Positions 45,383 to 55,152 are shown, numbered from the stretch's first letter. The stretch is DNA of 64,000 bases from Bradyrhizobium iriomotense (GCF_018129405.1 NZ_JAFCLP010000011.1:62001-126000); one strand, 5' to 3'. Translations and numbers: made by a program. Notes: a model not told the origin generated them from the letters alone.

Positions 45383-46891
45383 TCAACCGACCTTCGCTCG
45401 TGCGGCCGGAGTTTGCGGCGCGCCGGATTGGGCGAGCAGCTCCGCCCACAGGCGGGAGCGCACGCCTTCATTGAGGGGCACAATATGAAACGGCTGGCCG
45501 AAGATTGCGAGCGGCTCCTTAGGAAGCTCGAACCGCGGCCAGGCTTCCGCAATGTCAGGCGCGCCTGATGTAACGAAGCGCAGCAAGCTCGTCTGAAACC
45601 GCGCGGCGACGTCGATGTCGGCAGGCGTCATCGGACCGCCCTTGCGCTTCAGGATCGGCCGATCGATGAAGTCAGGCAGATGTGCCCAGAGGCAGGCGTT
45701 GTCCGCGCCGTGGGTCGGCCCCTGCGACAGGAACGGCTCCAGCGCCGAGCGATGGTCGAACCGGCTCAGCCACACCGCGCCGCCGGCCGCAGCGTGCAGC
45801 CGCGCGAGGTCGGCCGTCGGGCGGTGCCAGAACGCATCCGACAGCAGCGCCTCATACGGATCCTCGTCGGAACGCGCGGTGGCGCGGTAATAGGACAGCA
45901 GGCGTCCCCAGCCGGCATCGCCGAAGGCGGCGCGCACCTGGCGCTCGGTGGTGCGGATCATCGCGGCGGGCGGCGTGCTCTTCAGGAACATCACCATCTC
46001 GTCGCGGCAGGAGCCGAGCCAAAGCGGAATGTCGCGCAAGCTGCCGTCGGCAAAGACGTCGCGCGGCTCGCGCGCGATCACGGTGCCGTCGAGCACCGGG
46101 CCGAACACGGTGCCCGAAGCAGTCTCATCCGCGATCATGCGGCCGACGCGCTCCACGACCGCAAAGAGTTTTGGCAGCGGCACAGACCCGATTGCGGCCG
46201 GATCGCGCGCCAGCTCGAGCTCGTCGAGCACGCGGCGCGCGACCTCGTCGGCATGATCGACGCTCATGATGGCCCGCCCGGGCGCGCTGAGCGCGAGGGC
46301 GCGGATGAACTTGCCCCTCGCCTGCGGGAGGGTTGCGAGCGCAATGACCATGGAGGCGCCGGCCGACTGGCCGGACAGCGTAATGGCGTCCGGATCGCCG
46401 CCGAAATTCGCGATGTTGGCATGCACCCAGTCGAGTGCGGCGAGTGCATCCATGATTGCGAGGTTGTTGGCCTCATCGAGGCCGTGGCGATGCAGTTGCA
46501 GGAATCCGAGCGGGCCGAGCCGGTAGTTGATGGTGACGATCACCGCCGGACCGTGCTCGGCGAGGAAGCCGCCGTCATAGTCAGCGCCGCCGCCGGTGAC
46601 GAAGGCGCCGCCGTGAATGAAGACCATCACCGGCAGCGGCCGATCCATCCCTGACGGCGTCCAGATGTTCAGGCTGAGACAGGCGGTCTCGTCCGCATGA
46701 TCGAGATGGCCGGGTTGCGGCGCATAGGCGCCGTAGTCCGTGCAGCGGCGCGGCTCCGTCCACGCGCGCAGCGGCGTTGCCTTGGCAAATCGCTGCGCGA
46801 TGGCGAACGGCACGCCCTTGAAGGCACGTACCGTTCCTTGCTCGACGCCGACGACCGGCCCGGTCGTGGTCGAAACTGCGTTGGTCAGCAT
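45383..46891 (-). CDS. Type B carboxylesterase
   Basis: 502 residues of the alpha/beta-hydrolase carboxylesterase family. VEQGTVRAFKGVPFA opens it; FIHGGAFVTGGG is the oxyanion loop; the nucleophile elbow is SGQSAGA (most relatives read G-E-S-A-G). The acid is in GSCRDEM and the His in GPTHGADNACLW. No signal peptide is visible, so cytoplasmic. It is 23 bases after the symporter gene and probably co-transcribed: the transporter may bring in an ester that this enzyme opens. Confidence 0.92.
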   Translation of the reverse strand: MLTNAVSTTTGPVVGVEQGTVRAFKGVPFAIAQRFAKATPLRAWTEPRRCTDYGAYAPQPGHLDHADETACLSLNIWTPSGMDRPLPVMVFIHGGAFVTGGGADYDGGFLAEHGPAVIVTINYRLGPLGFLQLHRHGLDEANNLAIMDALAALDWVHANIANFGGDPDAITLSGQSAGASMVIALATLPQARGKFIRALALSAPGRAIMSVDHADEVARRVLDELELARDPAAIGSVPLPKLFAVVERVGRMIADETASGTVFGPVLDGTVIAREPRDVFADGSLRDIPLWLGSCRDEMVMFLKSTPPAAMIRTTERQVRAAFGDAGWGRLLSYYRATARSDEDPYEALLSDAFWHRPTADLARLHAAAGGAVWLSRFDHRSALEPFLSQGPTHGADNACLWAHLPDFIDRPILKRKGGPMTPADIDVAARFQTSLLRFVTSGAPDIAEAWPRFELPKEPLAIFGQPFHIVPLNEGVRSRLWAELLAQSGAPQTPAARAKVG

Positions 46892-46914
46892 GCGGTCGTT
46901 ACCCTGTCTTTCAC

Positions 46915-48255
46915 TCAAGCGCGCCGCTTGCCGAGATCGGCGATGTCGACGGTGTGGGTTTCGCGCGCGGTCGCCGCTGATACGGCCGAGATCACGCAGC
47001 AGCAGGCGACGAAGATCGCCACCGGGACCCAGCCGTTCGGCCCCTCGCCCACCAGGCTCGCGCTCACCAGCGGCGTGAAGCCGGCGGCGAGGAAGCCGAG
47101 CTGGGTGCCGATCGCCGTGCCGGAATAGCGCACGCGCGCCTCGAACATCTCCGCATAGAACGACGGCCAGATCGCGTTCGGCGCGGCATAGACCACGCCG
47201 GACAGGATCATCGCGGCGGCGAAGATCGCGATCGTGTTGCCCGACGTCACCAGCATGAAATAGGGGAACAACAGCACGGCGCAGCCAAGCACGCCGCCGA
47301 TGAACACCGGCTTGCGGCCGATCTTGTCTGCGAGCAGGGCCCACAGCGGCTGGGTGATCAGCGCGGTGACGTTGCCGAGCACGCCGGCCCACAGCATGGT
47401 CGGACGCGCCACGCCGAACTTGGACGTCGCGTAGCCGAGCGCGAACACGGCGGTCATGGTGCTGACGGTCGCGATCAGCGCGCAGACGATGACGCGCAGC
47501 ACGTCCGGCCAGTAGTCGCGCAGCAGCGCGATCACCGGGAAGCGTGCGACCTGTGCCTTGTCCTTGATGTCCTCGAACACGGGCGTTTCCGGCATCGTCC
47601 GCCGCACCAGATAGGCGACGACCAGCACGAAGAACGACAGCAGGAACGGGATGCGCCAGCCCCAGCTCAAGAGCTGGTCTTCCGGCAGGCTCGACACCGG
47701 AATGAACACCAGCGTCGCCAGGATCGCGCCCGCCTGGGTGCCGCTCAGCGTCCAGCTCGTGAAGAACGCGCGATTGGAGTTGGCGGAATGCTCCAGCGTC
47801 AGCGAGTTCGCCCCGCTCTGCTCGCCCGCGGCCGACAGGCCCTGCAGCAGGCGCAGCAGCGTCAGGATGATGGGCGCCGCATTGCCGATCGATTTCGCGT
47901 CAGGCAATAGCCCGATCGCGAGCGTCGAGCCGCCCATCAAGACCAGCGTGAACAGCAGTACCGTCTTGCGGCCGATGCGGTCGCCGAAATGACCGAGGAT
48001 GACGGCTCCGACGGGCCGTGCGATGTAGCCGATGCCGAAGCTCAAGAGCGCGAGCAGCGTTGCCGTGCCGGGATCGACATTGGCGAAGAACACTTTTGGG
48101 AAGATCAGCGCCGCCGCGGTGCCGTAGATGAAGAAGTCGTAGTATTCGAGCATGCTGCCGACGAAGCTGACGAGCGCGGCGCGCTTGGGCAGCTTGTTTT
48201 GCGCGGCTTCCGCGCTGGATGATGCGTGCAGCGATGCGGTTGACGTCAAAGTCAT
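46915..48255 (-). CDS. MFS metabolite:H+ symporter (MHS family)
   Basis: 446 residues from an ATG with GGGGAGGA upstream; about 12 membrane helices. LEYYDFFIYGTAAALIFPKVFF, GHFGDRIGRKTVLLFTLVLMG and LLQGLSAAGEQSGANSLTLEH place it in the MHS group with ProP and ShiA. Divergent from the TetR gene, which likely represses it through 48358-48371. Organic acid or ester substrate by context. Confidence 0.92.
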   Translation of the reverse strand: MTLTSTASLHASSSAEAAQNKLPKRAALVSFVGSMLEYYDFFIYGTAAALIFPKVFFANVDPGTATLLALLSFGIGYIARPVGAVILGHFGDRIGRKTVLLFTLVLMGGSTLAIGLLPDAKSIGNAAPIILTLLRLLQGLSAAGEQSGANSLTLEHSANSNRAFFTSWTLSGTQAGAILATLVFIPVSSLPEDQLLSWGWRIPFLLSFFVLVVAYLVRRTMPETPVFEDIKDKAQVARFPVIALLRDYWPDVLRVIVCALIATVSTMTAVFALGYATSKFGVARPTMLWAGVLGNVTALITQPLWALLADKIGRKPVFIGGVLGCAVLLFPYFMLVTSGNTIAIFAAAMILSGVVYAAPNAIWPSFYAEMFEARVRYSGTAIGTQLGFLAAGFTPLVSASLVGEGPNGWVPVAIFVACCCVISAVSAATARETHTVDIADLGKRRA

Positions 48256-48357
48256 GAAATTCCTCCCCATGTGTCCGGTGCGGTTCGCGTCAGGGCGTCC
48301 ACCCCGCGCGCGTTTTGTGGTTCTGGTTGCCGCAACCTTGGTTTCAATTCATAATGT

Positions 48358-48371
48358 ACGAACTAGTACGT
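48358..48371. promoter_or_regulatory. Candidate TetR operator
   Basis: ACGAACTAGTACGT is a palindrome in 12 of 14 positions, centred on ACTAGT, in the divergent gap between the symporter and TetR genes. Size and position suit a TetR-dimer site controlling both. Confidence 0.5.
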
Positions 48372-48461
48372 TTATGCAATACGCGTTGGATCGACGCCCA
48401 AAGGGGCGAAATTTGCCTTCACCTTCAAGGCGATCCATGGAAACTGGCGGGAGAAACAGCA

Positions 48462-49112
48462 ATGCTCGAGCGCATGCCGCCCCCATCGAAGCGCACCAAC
48501 GACCCCGAGCGCACCAAGCGCGACATCCTCGAAGTGGCGATGGCCGAATTCGCCTCGGAGGGCTATTCCGGCGCCCGCGTCGACGCGATCGCGGCGCGGA
48601 CGCGCACGTCCAAGCGCATGATCTATTACTATTTCGGCGGCAAGGAGCAGCTCTACCTCGCAGTGCTGGAGGAGGCCTATCGCAGCATCCGCGCGCTGGA
48701 GGACCAGCTCGACATCGAAAGCTGCGACGCGCGGGAGGGACTACGCCGGCTGATCGAAGCGACCTTCGACCACGACGAGCGCAACCCTAACTTCATCCGC
48801 CTCGTCTCAATCGAGAACATCCACCACGGCAAGCACCTGAAGCAGAATTTGCAGCTGCGCCAGCTCAACGCCAGCGTGATCGCGACCCTCGACGGCATCC
48901 TCAAGCGCGGCCGCACCGAAGGCGTCTTCCGCGACGACGTCGACGCCATCGACCTGCACCTCGCCATCTCCTCCTACTGCTTCTTCCGTGTCGCCAACCG
49001 CCATACGTTTGGGGCGCTGTTCGACCGCGACCTCAGCGAGCCCAGGGTGCTGGCGAAGAGCCGGGCGCAGATCGTGGAGATGATCTTGGCGTGGCTGGGG
49101 GCGAGGGGGTGA
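48462..49112 (+). CDS. TetR-family transcriptional regulator
   Basis: 216 residues from the ATG after GGGAGA (ATG 48474 is possible). The helix-turn-helix is RTKRDILEVAMAEFASEGYSGARVDAIAARTRTSKRMIYYYFGGKEQLYLAVLEEAY, with the longer ligand-binding half of TetR_C relatives. Predicted repressor of the divergent symporter/esterase operon. Confidence 0.92.
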   Translation: MLERMPPPSKRTNDPERTKRDILEVAMAEFASEGYSGARVDAIAARTRTSKRMIYYYFGGKEQLYLAVLEEAYRSIRALEDQLDIESCDAREGLRRLIEATFDHDERNPNFIRLVSIENIHHGKHLKQNLQLRQLNASVIATLDGILKRGRTEGVFRDDVDAIDLHLAISSYCFFRVANRHTFGALFDRDLSEPRVLAKSRAQIVEMILAWLGARG

Positions 49113-49133
49113 AGTTGCGGCCCCGCACTCGAT

Positions 49134-49253
49134 TCGTCCTGGCGAAGGCCAGGACCCATAACCACCGAACACCGTTTGGCGAAGACTCGGGGTTACCAGC
49201 TCCCGCCGCAACATCTCCCCGGGGTAATGGGTCCTGGCTTTCGCCAGGACGAC
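49134..49253. repeat. Palindromic intergenic repeat, family A copy 3
   Basis: Arms TCGTCCTGGCGAAGGCCAGG and CCTGGCTTTCGCCAGGACGA flank a new loop. The left arm has one change in the tetraloop hairpin (GAAG for GAAA). Occupies the convergent gap between the TetR gene and the ABC permease gene. Confidence 0.85.
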
Positions 49254-49261
49254 GACAACCC

Positions 49262-50047
49262 TCACCCGCCCCGCTTCTGCCGCGTGCTCGCCAGCAGCAC
49301 CAGCATGAACGACGCTGCCGTCATCAGCGTCGAGATCGCGGCAATGGTCGGGTCGATCTCGTCGCGTAGCGCGGTGAACATGCGCTTGGTCAGCGGCTGG
49401 TACTGGCCGCCGGAGATGAACAGCGCGACGATGGTCTCGTCCATCGCCGAGATGAAGGCGAAGATTCCGCCCGCGACCACGCTGGACTTGATCTGCGGCA
49501 GCGTGACCGCGAAGAAGCTGCGCAGACGGTTCATGCCGAGGCTGCGCGCCACCATCTCCTGCGCGGGATCGAAGCTCTGCAGGCCTGCGAGCACCGAGAT
49601 GACGACGTAGGGCAATCCCAGCATCACGTTCGCCAGCACGAGGCCGGGCATGGTCGCGACCAGGCCGACCTTGGCATAGACGAAGAAGATGCCGACGGCA
49701 GTGATGATGATCGGCACCACCAGCGGCAGCAGCAGCGCCATATGGATCAGCCGCATGATCCGCAGCTTCGACTGGCTGATGGCATAGGCCGCGGCCACGC
49801 CGAACGGGGTCGCGATCACGACGGTGAGGAGTGCGACCGTCAGCGTCACCCGCGTCGCCTGCATCCAGGCCGGATTTGAGAAATATTGCTGGTACCAGCG
49901 CAGCGAGAAGGACGGCGGCGGGAAGGTCAGAAAGCGCGCGCTGGAGAACGAGATCGGCGCGATGATCAGCACGGGGAGGATCAGGTAGACCAGCACCAGC
50001 GCGCTGATCACGTAGAGGACCATTCGTGCGGGCGAGGCGCGCATCAT
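49262..50047 (-). CDS. ABC transporter permease (PotC-like)
   Basis: 261 residues starting at the ATG that overlaps the stop of the other permease (ATGATG). About six membrane helices; EAA-type loop EMVARSLGMNRLRSFFAVTLPQIKSSVVAG. Last gene of the second polyamine-type importer operon, ending at a family A repeat. Confidence 0.93.
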   Translation of the reverse strand: MMRASPARMVLYVISALVLVYLILPVLIIAPISFSSARFLTFPPPSFSLRWYQQYFSNPAWMQATRVTLTVALLTVVIATPFGVAAAYAISQSKLRIMRLIHMALLLPLVVPIIITAVGIFFVYAKVGLVATMPGLVLANVMLGLPYVVISVLAGLQSFDPAQEMVARSLGMNRLRSFFAVTLPQIKSSVVAGGIFAFISAMDETIVALFISGGQYQPLTKRMFTALRDEIDPTIAAISTLMTAASFMLVLLASTRQKRGG

Positions 50048-50913
50048 TTCTGCCCCAGCACACGATCGAGCGAGATGAAGCGGCTGACGACGAAGAAGAT
50101 CGCGAGCACGCTGAGGAGCAGCACCACGGCGACCGCGCTCGCCGCGCCAAACTGGTTGTAGAGCTCGACATTGCGGCTCACCAGCATCGACACCATCACG
50201 GTGCGGCCACCACCGAGCAGCTCCGGCGTGATGTAGAAGCCGAGGCAGAGCACGAACACCATGGTGCAGCCGGCGAGCACGCCCGGCAGCGACAGCGGCA
50301 GGAACACGCGCATGAAGGTCAGCGACGGGCTCGCGCCGAGGCTGGCGCCGGCCTGCATCAGATCGTTCGGGATCTTCTGCATGGTGGCATAGAGCGGCAG
50401 CACCATGAACGGCAGCAGGATGTGCACGGTTGCGACCACCGTGCCGAACGTATTGTGGACCAGCGCGAGCGGCTCGGAGATGACATCGAGATAACGCAGG
50501 AACTGGTTGATCACGCCGGTGCGCTGGAGCAGCGCCAGCCAGGCATAGGCGCGGACCAGAACGCTGGTCCAGAACGGCAGCACGACCAGCGACAGGATCA
50601 GGATGCTCCACCCCTTCGGCACCGAATTGGCCAGGTACGCAACGGGATAGCCGAGCAGCAGCGCGATTCCAGTAACCGCGAGGCTGATCTCGAACGTCAG
50701 CGCAAAACTGCGCCAGTAGACGTCTTCGGTGAAGACGCGGCGATAATTCTCCAGCGTGAAGCCGTCATGATAGATCGACTGCCAGGCGAGCCAGCCGACC
50801 GGCAGCACGATCAGGGCAAAAATCACCAGCAGCGCCGGCGACACCAATGCCAGCATCAGGCCGTGCTCGCGGCGCTGATGCTTTTGGGAGGGATCTGGCA
50901 GTGATGTCGTCAA
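50044..50913 (-). CDS. ABC transporter permease (PotB-like)
   Basis: 289 residues with about six membrane helices; EAA loop NDLMQAGASLGASPSLTFMRVFLPLSLPGV. Overlaps its partner by four bases and lies 12 bases after the binding-protein gene. Confidence 0.93.
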   Translation of the reverse strand: MTTSLPDPSQKHQRREHGLMLALVSPALLVIFALIVLPVGWLAWQSIYHDGFTLENYRRVFTEDVYWRSFALTFEISLAVTGIALLLGYPVAYLANSVPKGWSILILSLVVLPFWTSVLVRAYAWLALLQRTGVINQFLRYLDVISEPLALVHNTFGTVVATVHILLPFMVLPLYATMQKIPNDLMQAGASLGASPSLTFMRVFLPLSLPGVLAGCTMVFVLCLGFYITPELLGGGRTVMVSMLVSRNVELYNQFGAASAVAVVLLLSVLAIFFVVSRFISLDRVLGQK

Positions 50914-50925
50914 CGCTGACCTCGC

Positions 50926-51972
50926 TTACTTCTGCATGAACGACGCCCAGCGCTTCTCGGCGGCTTCGCCCGCGGGCGAGGACCACCAGGCGTAGGACAT
51001 CAGCGCCTGCTTGGCGGCATTGGCCGGCTCGCTCGGCAATTGCGCCGCGCGCTCGGGCTTGATCACGTTGGTCTCGAACGCCTTGGGGTTGCCCGGACCA
51101 TAGTCGATGTGCAGCGGCAGATTGGCCTGGTGCACGGGATCGACGGCCTCGTTGAGGAATTTTATCGCGGTTTCCAGATTCGGCGCGCCCTTGAGGATGC
51201 AGAGCGAGGTGCTCTGCAAAATGCCCTGGTTGTAGGTGAAGGACACCTTGGCGCCTTCCTTGGCGACGGCGCTGACGCGGCCGTTCCAGGCCATCTCCAT
51301 GTCGACCTCGCCGTCATTGAGCAGCTGCGCCGATTGCGCGCCCGAGGTCCACCACACCGTGATGTGCGGCTTGATCTCTTCCAGCTTCTTGAAAGCGCGG
51401 TCGACATCGAGCGGATAGAGCTTGTCCGGCGCGACGCCGTCGGCCATCAGCGCGGCCTCGAGCGTGGCGAACGGGTGGTTGCGCAGCGCGCGGCGGCCAG
51501 GAAACTTTTTCACGTCCCAGAAATCAGCCCAGCTGTTCGGCGCGTCCTTCGGGAAGGTCTTCTGGCTGTAAGACAGCACGCTGGAATAGAACTCGTAGGA
51601 CACCGAATAGGGACTGCGATAGGCCCCCGGCATCGCCGCGCCGTTTGGAATCTTCGAAAAGTCGAGCTTCTCGATCAGCCCCTGCTCGCCGCCGCGCAGG
51701 CAGTTGCCGGTCGGGGTGTCCACGACATCCCAGATCGGCTTGCCGCTGCCGACTTGTGTCTTGATCGCGGGCCAGGCGTCGGGAATGGAGTCCTGGTTGA
51801 TGGTGATGCCGAGCTTCTTGGCGGAGGGATCGAGGATCGCCACCGTCTGCGCCTGCTGATAGGCGCCGCCCTGCGAGACGAAGGTGATCTGCTCGGCGGC
51901 ATCAGCCGCGCTGTTAAATCCGATTGCGCCCAGCAGCGCGCAGCCCAATCCAAATTTCTGCTTCATCGTCAT
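50926..51972 (-). CDS. ABC transporter substrate-binding protein (PotD-like)
   Basis: 348 residues from the ATG following GGAGG. Sec signal MKQKFGLGCALLGAIGFNSAADA. ITFVSQGGAYQQAQTVAILDP, SPYSVSYEFYSSVLSYSQKTF and DGEVDMEMAWNGRVSAVAKEGAKV are PotD-like. Works with the two permeases downstream and the ATPase at 54070. Polyamine, opine or other amine ligand likely, since an amine oxidoreductase gene directly precedes it. Confidence 0.93.
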   Translation of the reverse strand: MTMKQKFGLGCALLGAIGFNSAADAAEQITFVSQGGAYQQAQTVAILDPSAKKLGITINQDSIPDAWPAIKTQVGSGKPIWDVVDTPTGNCLRGGEQGLIEKLDFSKIPNGAAMPGAYRSPYSVSYEFYSSVLSYSQKTFPKDAPNSWADFWDVKKFPGRRALRNHPFATLEAALMADGVAPDKLYPLDVDRAFKKLEEIKPHITVWWTSGAQSAQLLNDGEVDMEMAWNGRVSAVAKEGAKVSFTYNQGILQSTSLCILKGAPNLETAIKFLNEAVDPVHQANLPLHIDYGPGNPKAFETNVIKPERAAQLPSEPANAAKQALMSYAWWSSPAGEAAEKRWASFMQK

Positions 51973-51994
51973 CCTCACCTCCTCCAAATAGATC

Positions 51995-53302
51995 TCACCG
52001 ACCGATCGCATCGAGAAACTGGTACCAGCCGGCAACCATGCGCACGGCGGGCTCGCGCAGCGGATAGAACGGAATCGCCTTCATGCGTCGCGCATCGAGC
52101 AGGCCGACGTCGGGTGTCTCGCCGCGCACGAAGGCGGCCAGATACCGGCCCATCAGGCTCGACATCGCAACGCCCGCGCCGTTATAGCCGACCGAGAACA
52201 GCGTGCGGTCGTCGAGCCGGCCGATGTGCGGCACGGAGTCCAGCGTCATCGCGACGAGGCCCGACCATTTGTATGCGAGCGGGACATCGGCGAGATCGGG
52301 GAAGATGCCGACCATCGCCTTGCGCAAGGCATCGAACGCGGCTCGCGAGTCCTGCTTGCCGAAGGCGCCGCGGCCGCCGAAGATGACGCGATTGTCGACC
52401 ATGCGGAACCAGCGCATCATGCGCTTGGTCTCGGTGTAGGTGCGCCCCGTCGGCATCAGTTTTCCCGCGAGATTGCCGGGGAGCCGCTCGGTTGCGACTA
52501 TGGCGCTGCGGAACGGGATCAGCGTGCGCTGCAGATGCGCGGTCGCACCGGTCAGGTCGGAATAGCTGTTGGTGGCGATGATCGCCTGCCTGGCGCGCAC
52601 CGCGCCTCGCGGCGTCTCGGCGACGATGCCGTCCTTCTCGCGCCGGAGCTTGACGACCGGCGATTGCTGGAAGATGGGGACGCCGCGGCGCGAAACGCCG
52701 TCGGCGAGGCCGCGCAGATAGTTCAGCGGATGGATGCCGCCCGAGCCGGGATTGAGCACGCCGCCGACAAAGATGTCGGAGCCGGTCTCCTCGCGCACGC
52801 CGTTCCTGTCGAGGATGCGGACCGCGGCAGAGCCTATCTCGCGCGTCATCCAGTTGGCCTCGTCGATCGCGGCCCGGAGCGTCGTCTCGTTGTGCGCAGC
52901 CTTGACCTGGCCGGTGCGGGTGAGGTTTGCGCTGGTGATGCCGAACTCGGAGACCAGCTCCTCGACCATGTCAGTCGATTCATGCGCGATCTCGTACATG
53001 CGCCGCGCCATGGCGCGACCGTGCACGGCGTCGACCTCACGGAACGAGAGGCGGAATTTCGCGGTGATCACGCCACCATTGCGCCCGCTCGCGCCCCAGC
53101 CGGGGCGGTTCGCCTCTAACACGACCGGCGCAAGGCCGCTCTTGGCGATGTGGTGCGCGGCGGAGAGGCCGGTGTAGCCGGCGCCGATGATCACCACATC
53201 CGCCTGTTGCTCGCCCGACAGCACGGGATAGTCGCGCGCCGGCTCGGCTGTAGCTTCCCACAGCGAATTGGCCGATGGCAGCGCGCTCCAGTCCCGTGTC
53301 AT
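51995..53302 (-). CDS. FAD-dependent amine oxidoreductase (PuuB/DAO type)
   Basis: 435 residues. ADVVIIGAGYTGLSAAHHIAKSG binds FAD; GWGASGRNGGVITAKFR is the PuuB/GbcA-type loop. DRTLFSVGYNGAGVAMSSLMGR closes the flavin site. Similar to gamma-glutamylputrescine oxidoreductase; removes an amino group from an imported amine with H2O2 or respiratory coupling. 22 bases from the binding-protein gene. Confidence 0.92.
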   Translation of the reverse strand: MTRDWSALPSANSLWEATAEPARDYPVLSGEQQADVVIIGAGYTGLSAAHHIAKSGLAPVVLEANRPGWGASGRNGGVITAKFRLSFREVDAVHGRAMARRMYEIAHESTDMVEELVSEFGITSANLTRTGQVKAAHNETTLRAAIDEANWMTREIGSAAVRILDRNGVREETGSDIFVGGVLNPGSGGIHPLNYLRGLADGVSRRGVPIFQQSPVVKLRREKDGIVAETPRGAVRARQAIIATNSYSDLTGATAHLQRTLIPFRSAIVATERLPGNLAGKLMPTGRTYTETKRMMRWFRMVDNRVIFGGRGAFGKQDSRAAFDALRKAMVGIFPDLADVPLAYKWSGLVAMTLDSVPHIGRLDDRTLFSVGYNGAGVAMSSLMGRYLAAFVRGETPDVGLLDARRMKAIPFYPLREPAVRMVAGWYQFLDAIGR

Positions 53303-53316
53303 GCCACAGCTCTCCG

Positions 53317-54033
53317 TTACGCCGCCGGTCCGATCGCAGCGTCCGCGAGCGCCTTCAGGGTCGGGAAATGGAAGTCGGGCTTGGTCAGCGTCTCCACCGC
53401 CGGCGTGCCGCCGAAGCCGGCGATGCCCTGGCGACGCTCGATCCAGCACACCTTGTAGCCGAGCTTCCGCGCAATCCCGATGTCGTGATACTGGCTCTGC
53501 GCGACATGCAGGATGTCGGACTGCTTGTAGCCGAAGGCGGACTGGCGGCCCTTGTTGTAGGCGAAGAATTCCGGGTTCGGTTTTGCAACGCCGGTGTCGT
53601 CGGCGCAGACGGTGTCGTCGAAGGGATTGCCGAGCGCGTGCGCGTAGCACGACAGCGCGACACGGTCGGCATTGGTCATCGCGACCAGACGGAACTTCGT
53701 GCGCAGGCGCTTGAGCGCCTCGACGGAATCGGAGAATGGCCCCCAGCGCAGCACCGCGAGCTGGAACACGTCGCAGGAGGCATCGTCAGCCGGCAGCCCC
53801 AGCTCCTGCGCGAGATAGCGATAAACGTAAAACATCACCTCGCTCGAGCGCTCATAGTGCTTGTCGCGGCCGCGCTTGTAGGATTCGAAGATCTTGTCGT
53901 CGCTGAGCTCGGCCGGCGTCTTGCCCGAGATCTTGCGCACCGCGGAGAGCACACCGGTCTCGAAATCGATCAAGGTGCCGACGACGTCGAAGGTGAGGAC
54001 CTTGAAATTGCTGAACGCGGCTTGGGTCGACAT
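53317..54033 (-). CDS. HAD-family type II haloacid dehalogenase-like hydrolase
   Basis: 238 residues. Motif I FDVVGTLID (nucleophile Asp16), motif II AMTNADR, motif III Lys in GVAKPNPEFF, and acidic motif IV before a C-terminal cap. Closest to L-2-haloacid dehalogenases, but real substrates of such HADs are often phosphates or unknown. Lies 14 bases after the amine oxidoreductase and 36 before the ATPase in the direction of transcription, so part of the importer operon. Confidence 0.88.
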   Translation of the reverse strand: MSTQAAFSNFKVLTFDVVGTLIDFETGVLSAVRKISGKTPAELSDDKIFESYKRGRDKHYERSSEVMFYVYRYLAQELGLPADDASCDVFQLAVLRWGPFSDSVEALKRLRTKFRLVAMTNADRVALSCYAHALGNPFDDTVCADDTGVAKPNPEFFAYNKGRQSAFGYKQSDILHVAQSQYHDIGIARKLGYKVCWIERRQGIAGFGGTPAVETLTKPDFHFPTLKALADAAIGPAA

Positions 54034-54069
54034 ATCAGTTTCTTCTCTCGGGTTGGATGAGGCTTGGGT

Positions 54070-55152
54070 TCAGTCCCCCACCCTGGGGACGACGATCGTG
54101 TCCTCGGGGTGGAGCGTGACGGTGAGGCTGCCGCCGAGCGGCGGGATACGGTGATAGGCCTGGTGGTAGCTCGGCTGGCGCAGGCTGAGCGCGATCCCAT
54201 CGGCGAGCGCGAGGAAGATGCGCAGGCTCTCGCCCTGGTAGACGATGTCGGTGACGGTCCCGGTCAGCCGGTTGCAGGCGGCATCCTGCGCGCCGTCGTC
54301 GATCAGCAGCTTTTCGCTGTGCACGGCCAGCATCAGGGCATCGCCATCGGGAATGGCGCGCGCGCTGCGCAGCAGGGCATTGCCGAGCGCGACGCTGGAG
54401 GCATCGACGCGGCGGACGGGCAGCATGGTGGCTTCGCCGATGAAGCTGGCGACGAAGGAATCGGCGGGATGGTCGTGCAGCCGCGCCGGCTCGTCGATCT
54501 GGATCAGCCGGCCGTCCTTCATGACGGCGACGCGGTCGCTCATGGTCAGCGCCTCGCGCTGGTCATGGGTGACATAGATGATGGTGGCCTGGATGCGCTT
54601 ATGCAGCGCGCGCAGCTCGATCTGCATGGATTCGCGGAGCTGCTTGTCGAGCGCGGAGAGCGGCTCGTCCATCAGGATCAGGCGCGGCTCGAAGATCATG
54701 GCGCGTGCGAGGGCCACGCGCTGGCGCTGGCCGCCGGAGAGCTGCGCGATGCCGCGCTCCTCATAGCCGGCGAGGCCGACCATGGCGAGCGCAGCGCGCA
54801 CCTTGTCGGGCCAGCTCGCTTTCGGCAGGCGCCGCGCGCGCAGGGGAAAGGCGACGTTCTCGCCGACGCTCATATGCGGAAACAGCGCGTAGTTCTGGAA
54901 CACCACGCCGATGTCGCGCTTGTGCGGCGGCGTCCAGGTGACGTCGCGGCCACCGAAGAGAATGGTGCCTGAGGTCGGAAGGATGAAGCCCCCGAGAATG
55001 CCGAGCAGCGTGGTCTTGCCGGAACCGGAAGGGCCGAGCAGCGAGACGAATTCACCGGCGCCGACATTGAGCGAAACATCGTCGAGGGCGCGAACGGCGC
55101 CATACGCCTTGCTGGCGGACCTGATCTCGACGCTTTCCGCTCGCTTGTCCAA
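54070..55152 (-). CDS. ABC transporter ATP-binding protein (PotA-like)
   Basis: 360 residues from a TTG with GCGAGG upstream; earlier in-frame starts lack a ribosome site. Walker A GPSGSGKTT, Q-loop VVFQNYALFPHMSV, signature LSGGQRQRVALARA, Walker B LILMDEPLSALD, switch His in VTHDQREAL, and a C-terminal TOBE region. First gene of the operon, powering the permeases four to five genes downstream. Confidence 0.93.
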   Translation of the reverse strand: MDKRAESVEIRSASKAYGAVRALDDVSLNVGAGEFVSLLGPSGSGKTTLLGILGGFILPTSGTILFGGRDVTWTPPHKRDIGVVFQNYALFPHMSVGENVAFPLRARRLPKASWPDKVRAALAMVGLAGYEERGIAQLSGGQRQRVALARAMIFEPRLILMDEPLSALDKQLRESMQIELRALHKRIQATIIYVTHDQREALTMSDRVAVMKDGRLIQIDEPARLHDHPADSFVASFIGEATMLPVRRVDASSVALGNALLRSARAIPDGDALMLAVHSEKLLIDDGAQDAACNRLTGTVTDIVYQGESLRIFLALADGIALSLRQPSYHQAYHRIPPLGGSLTVTLHPEDTIVVPRVGD

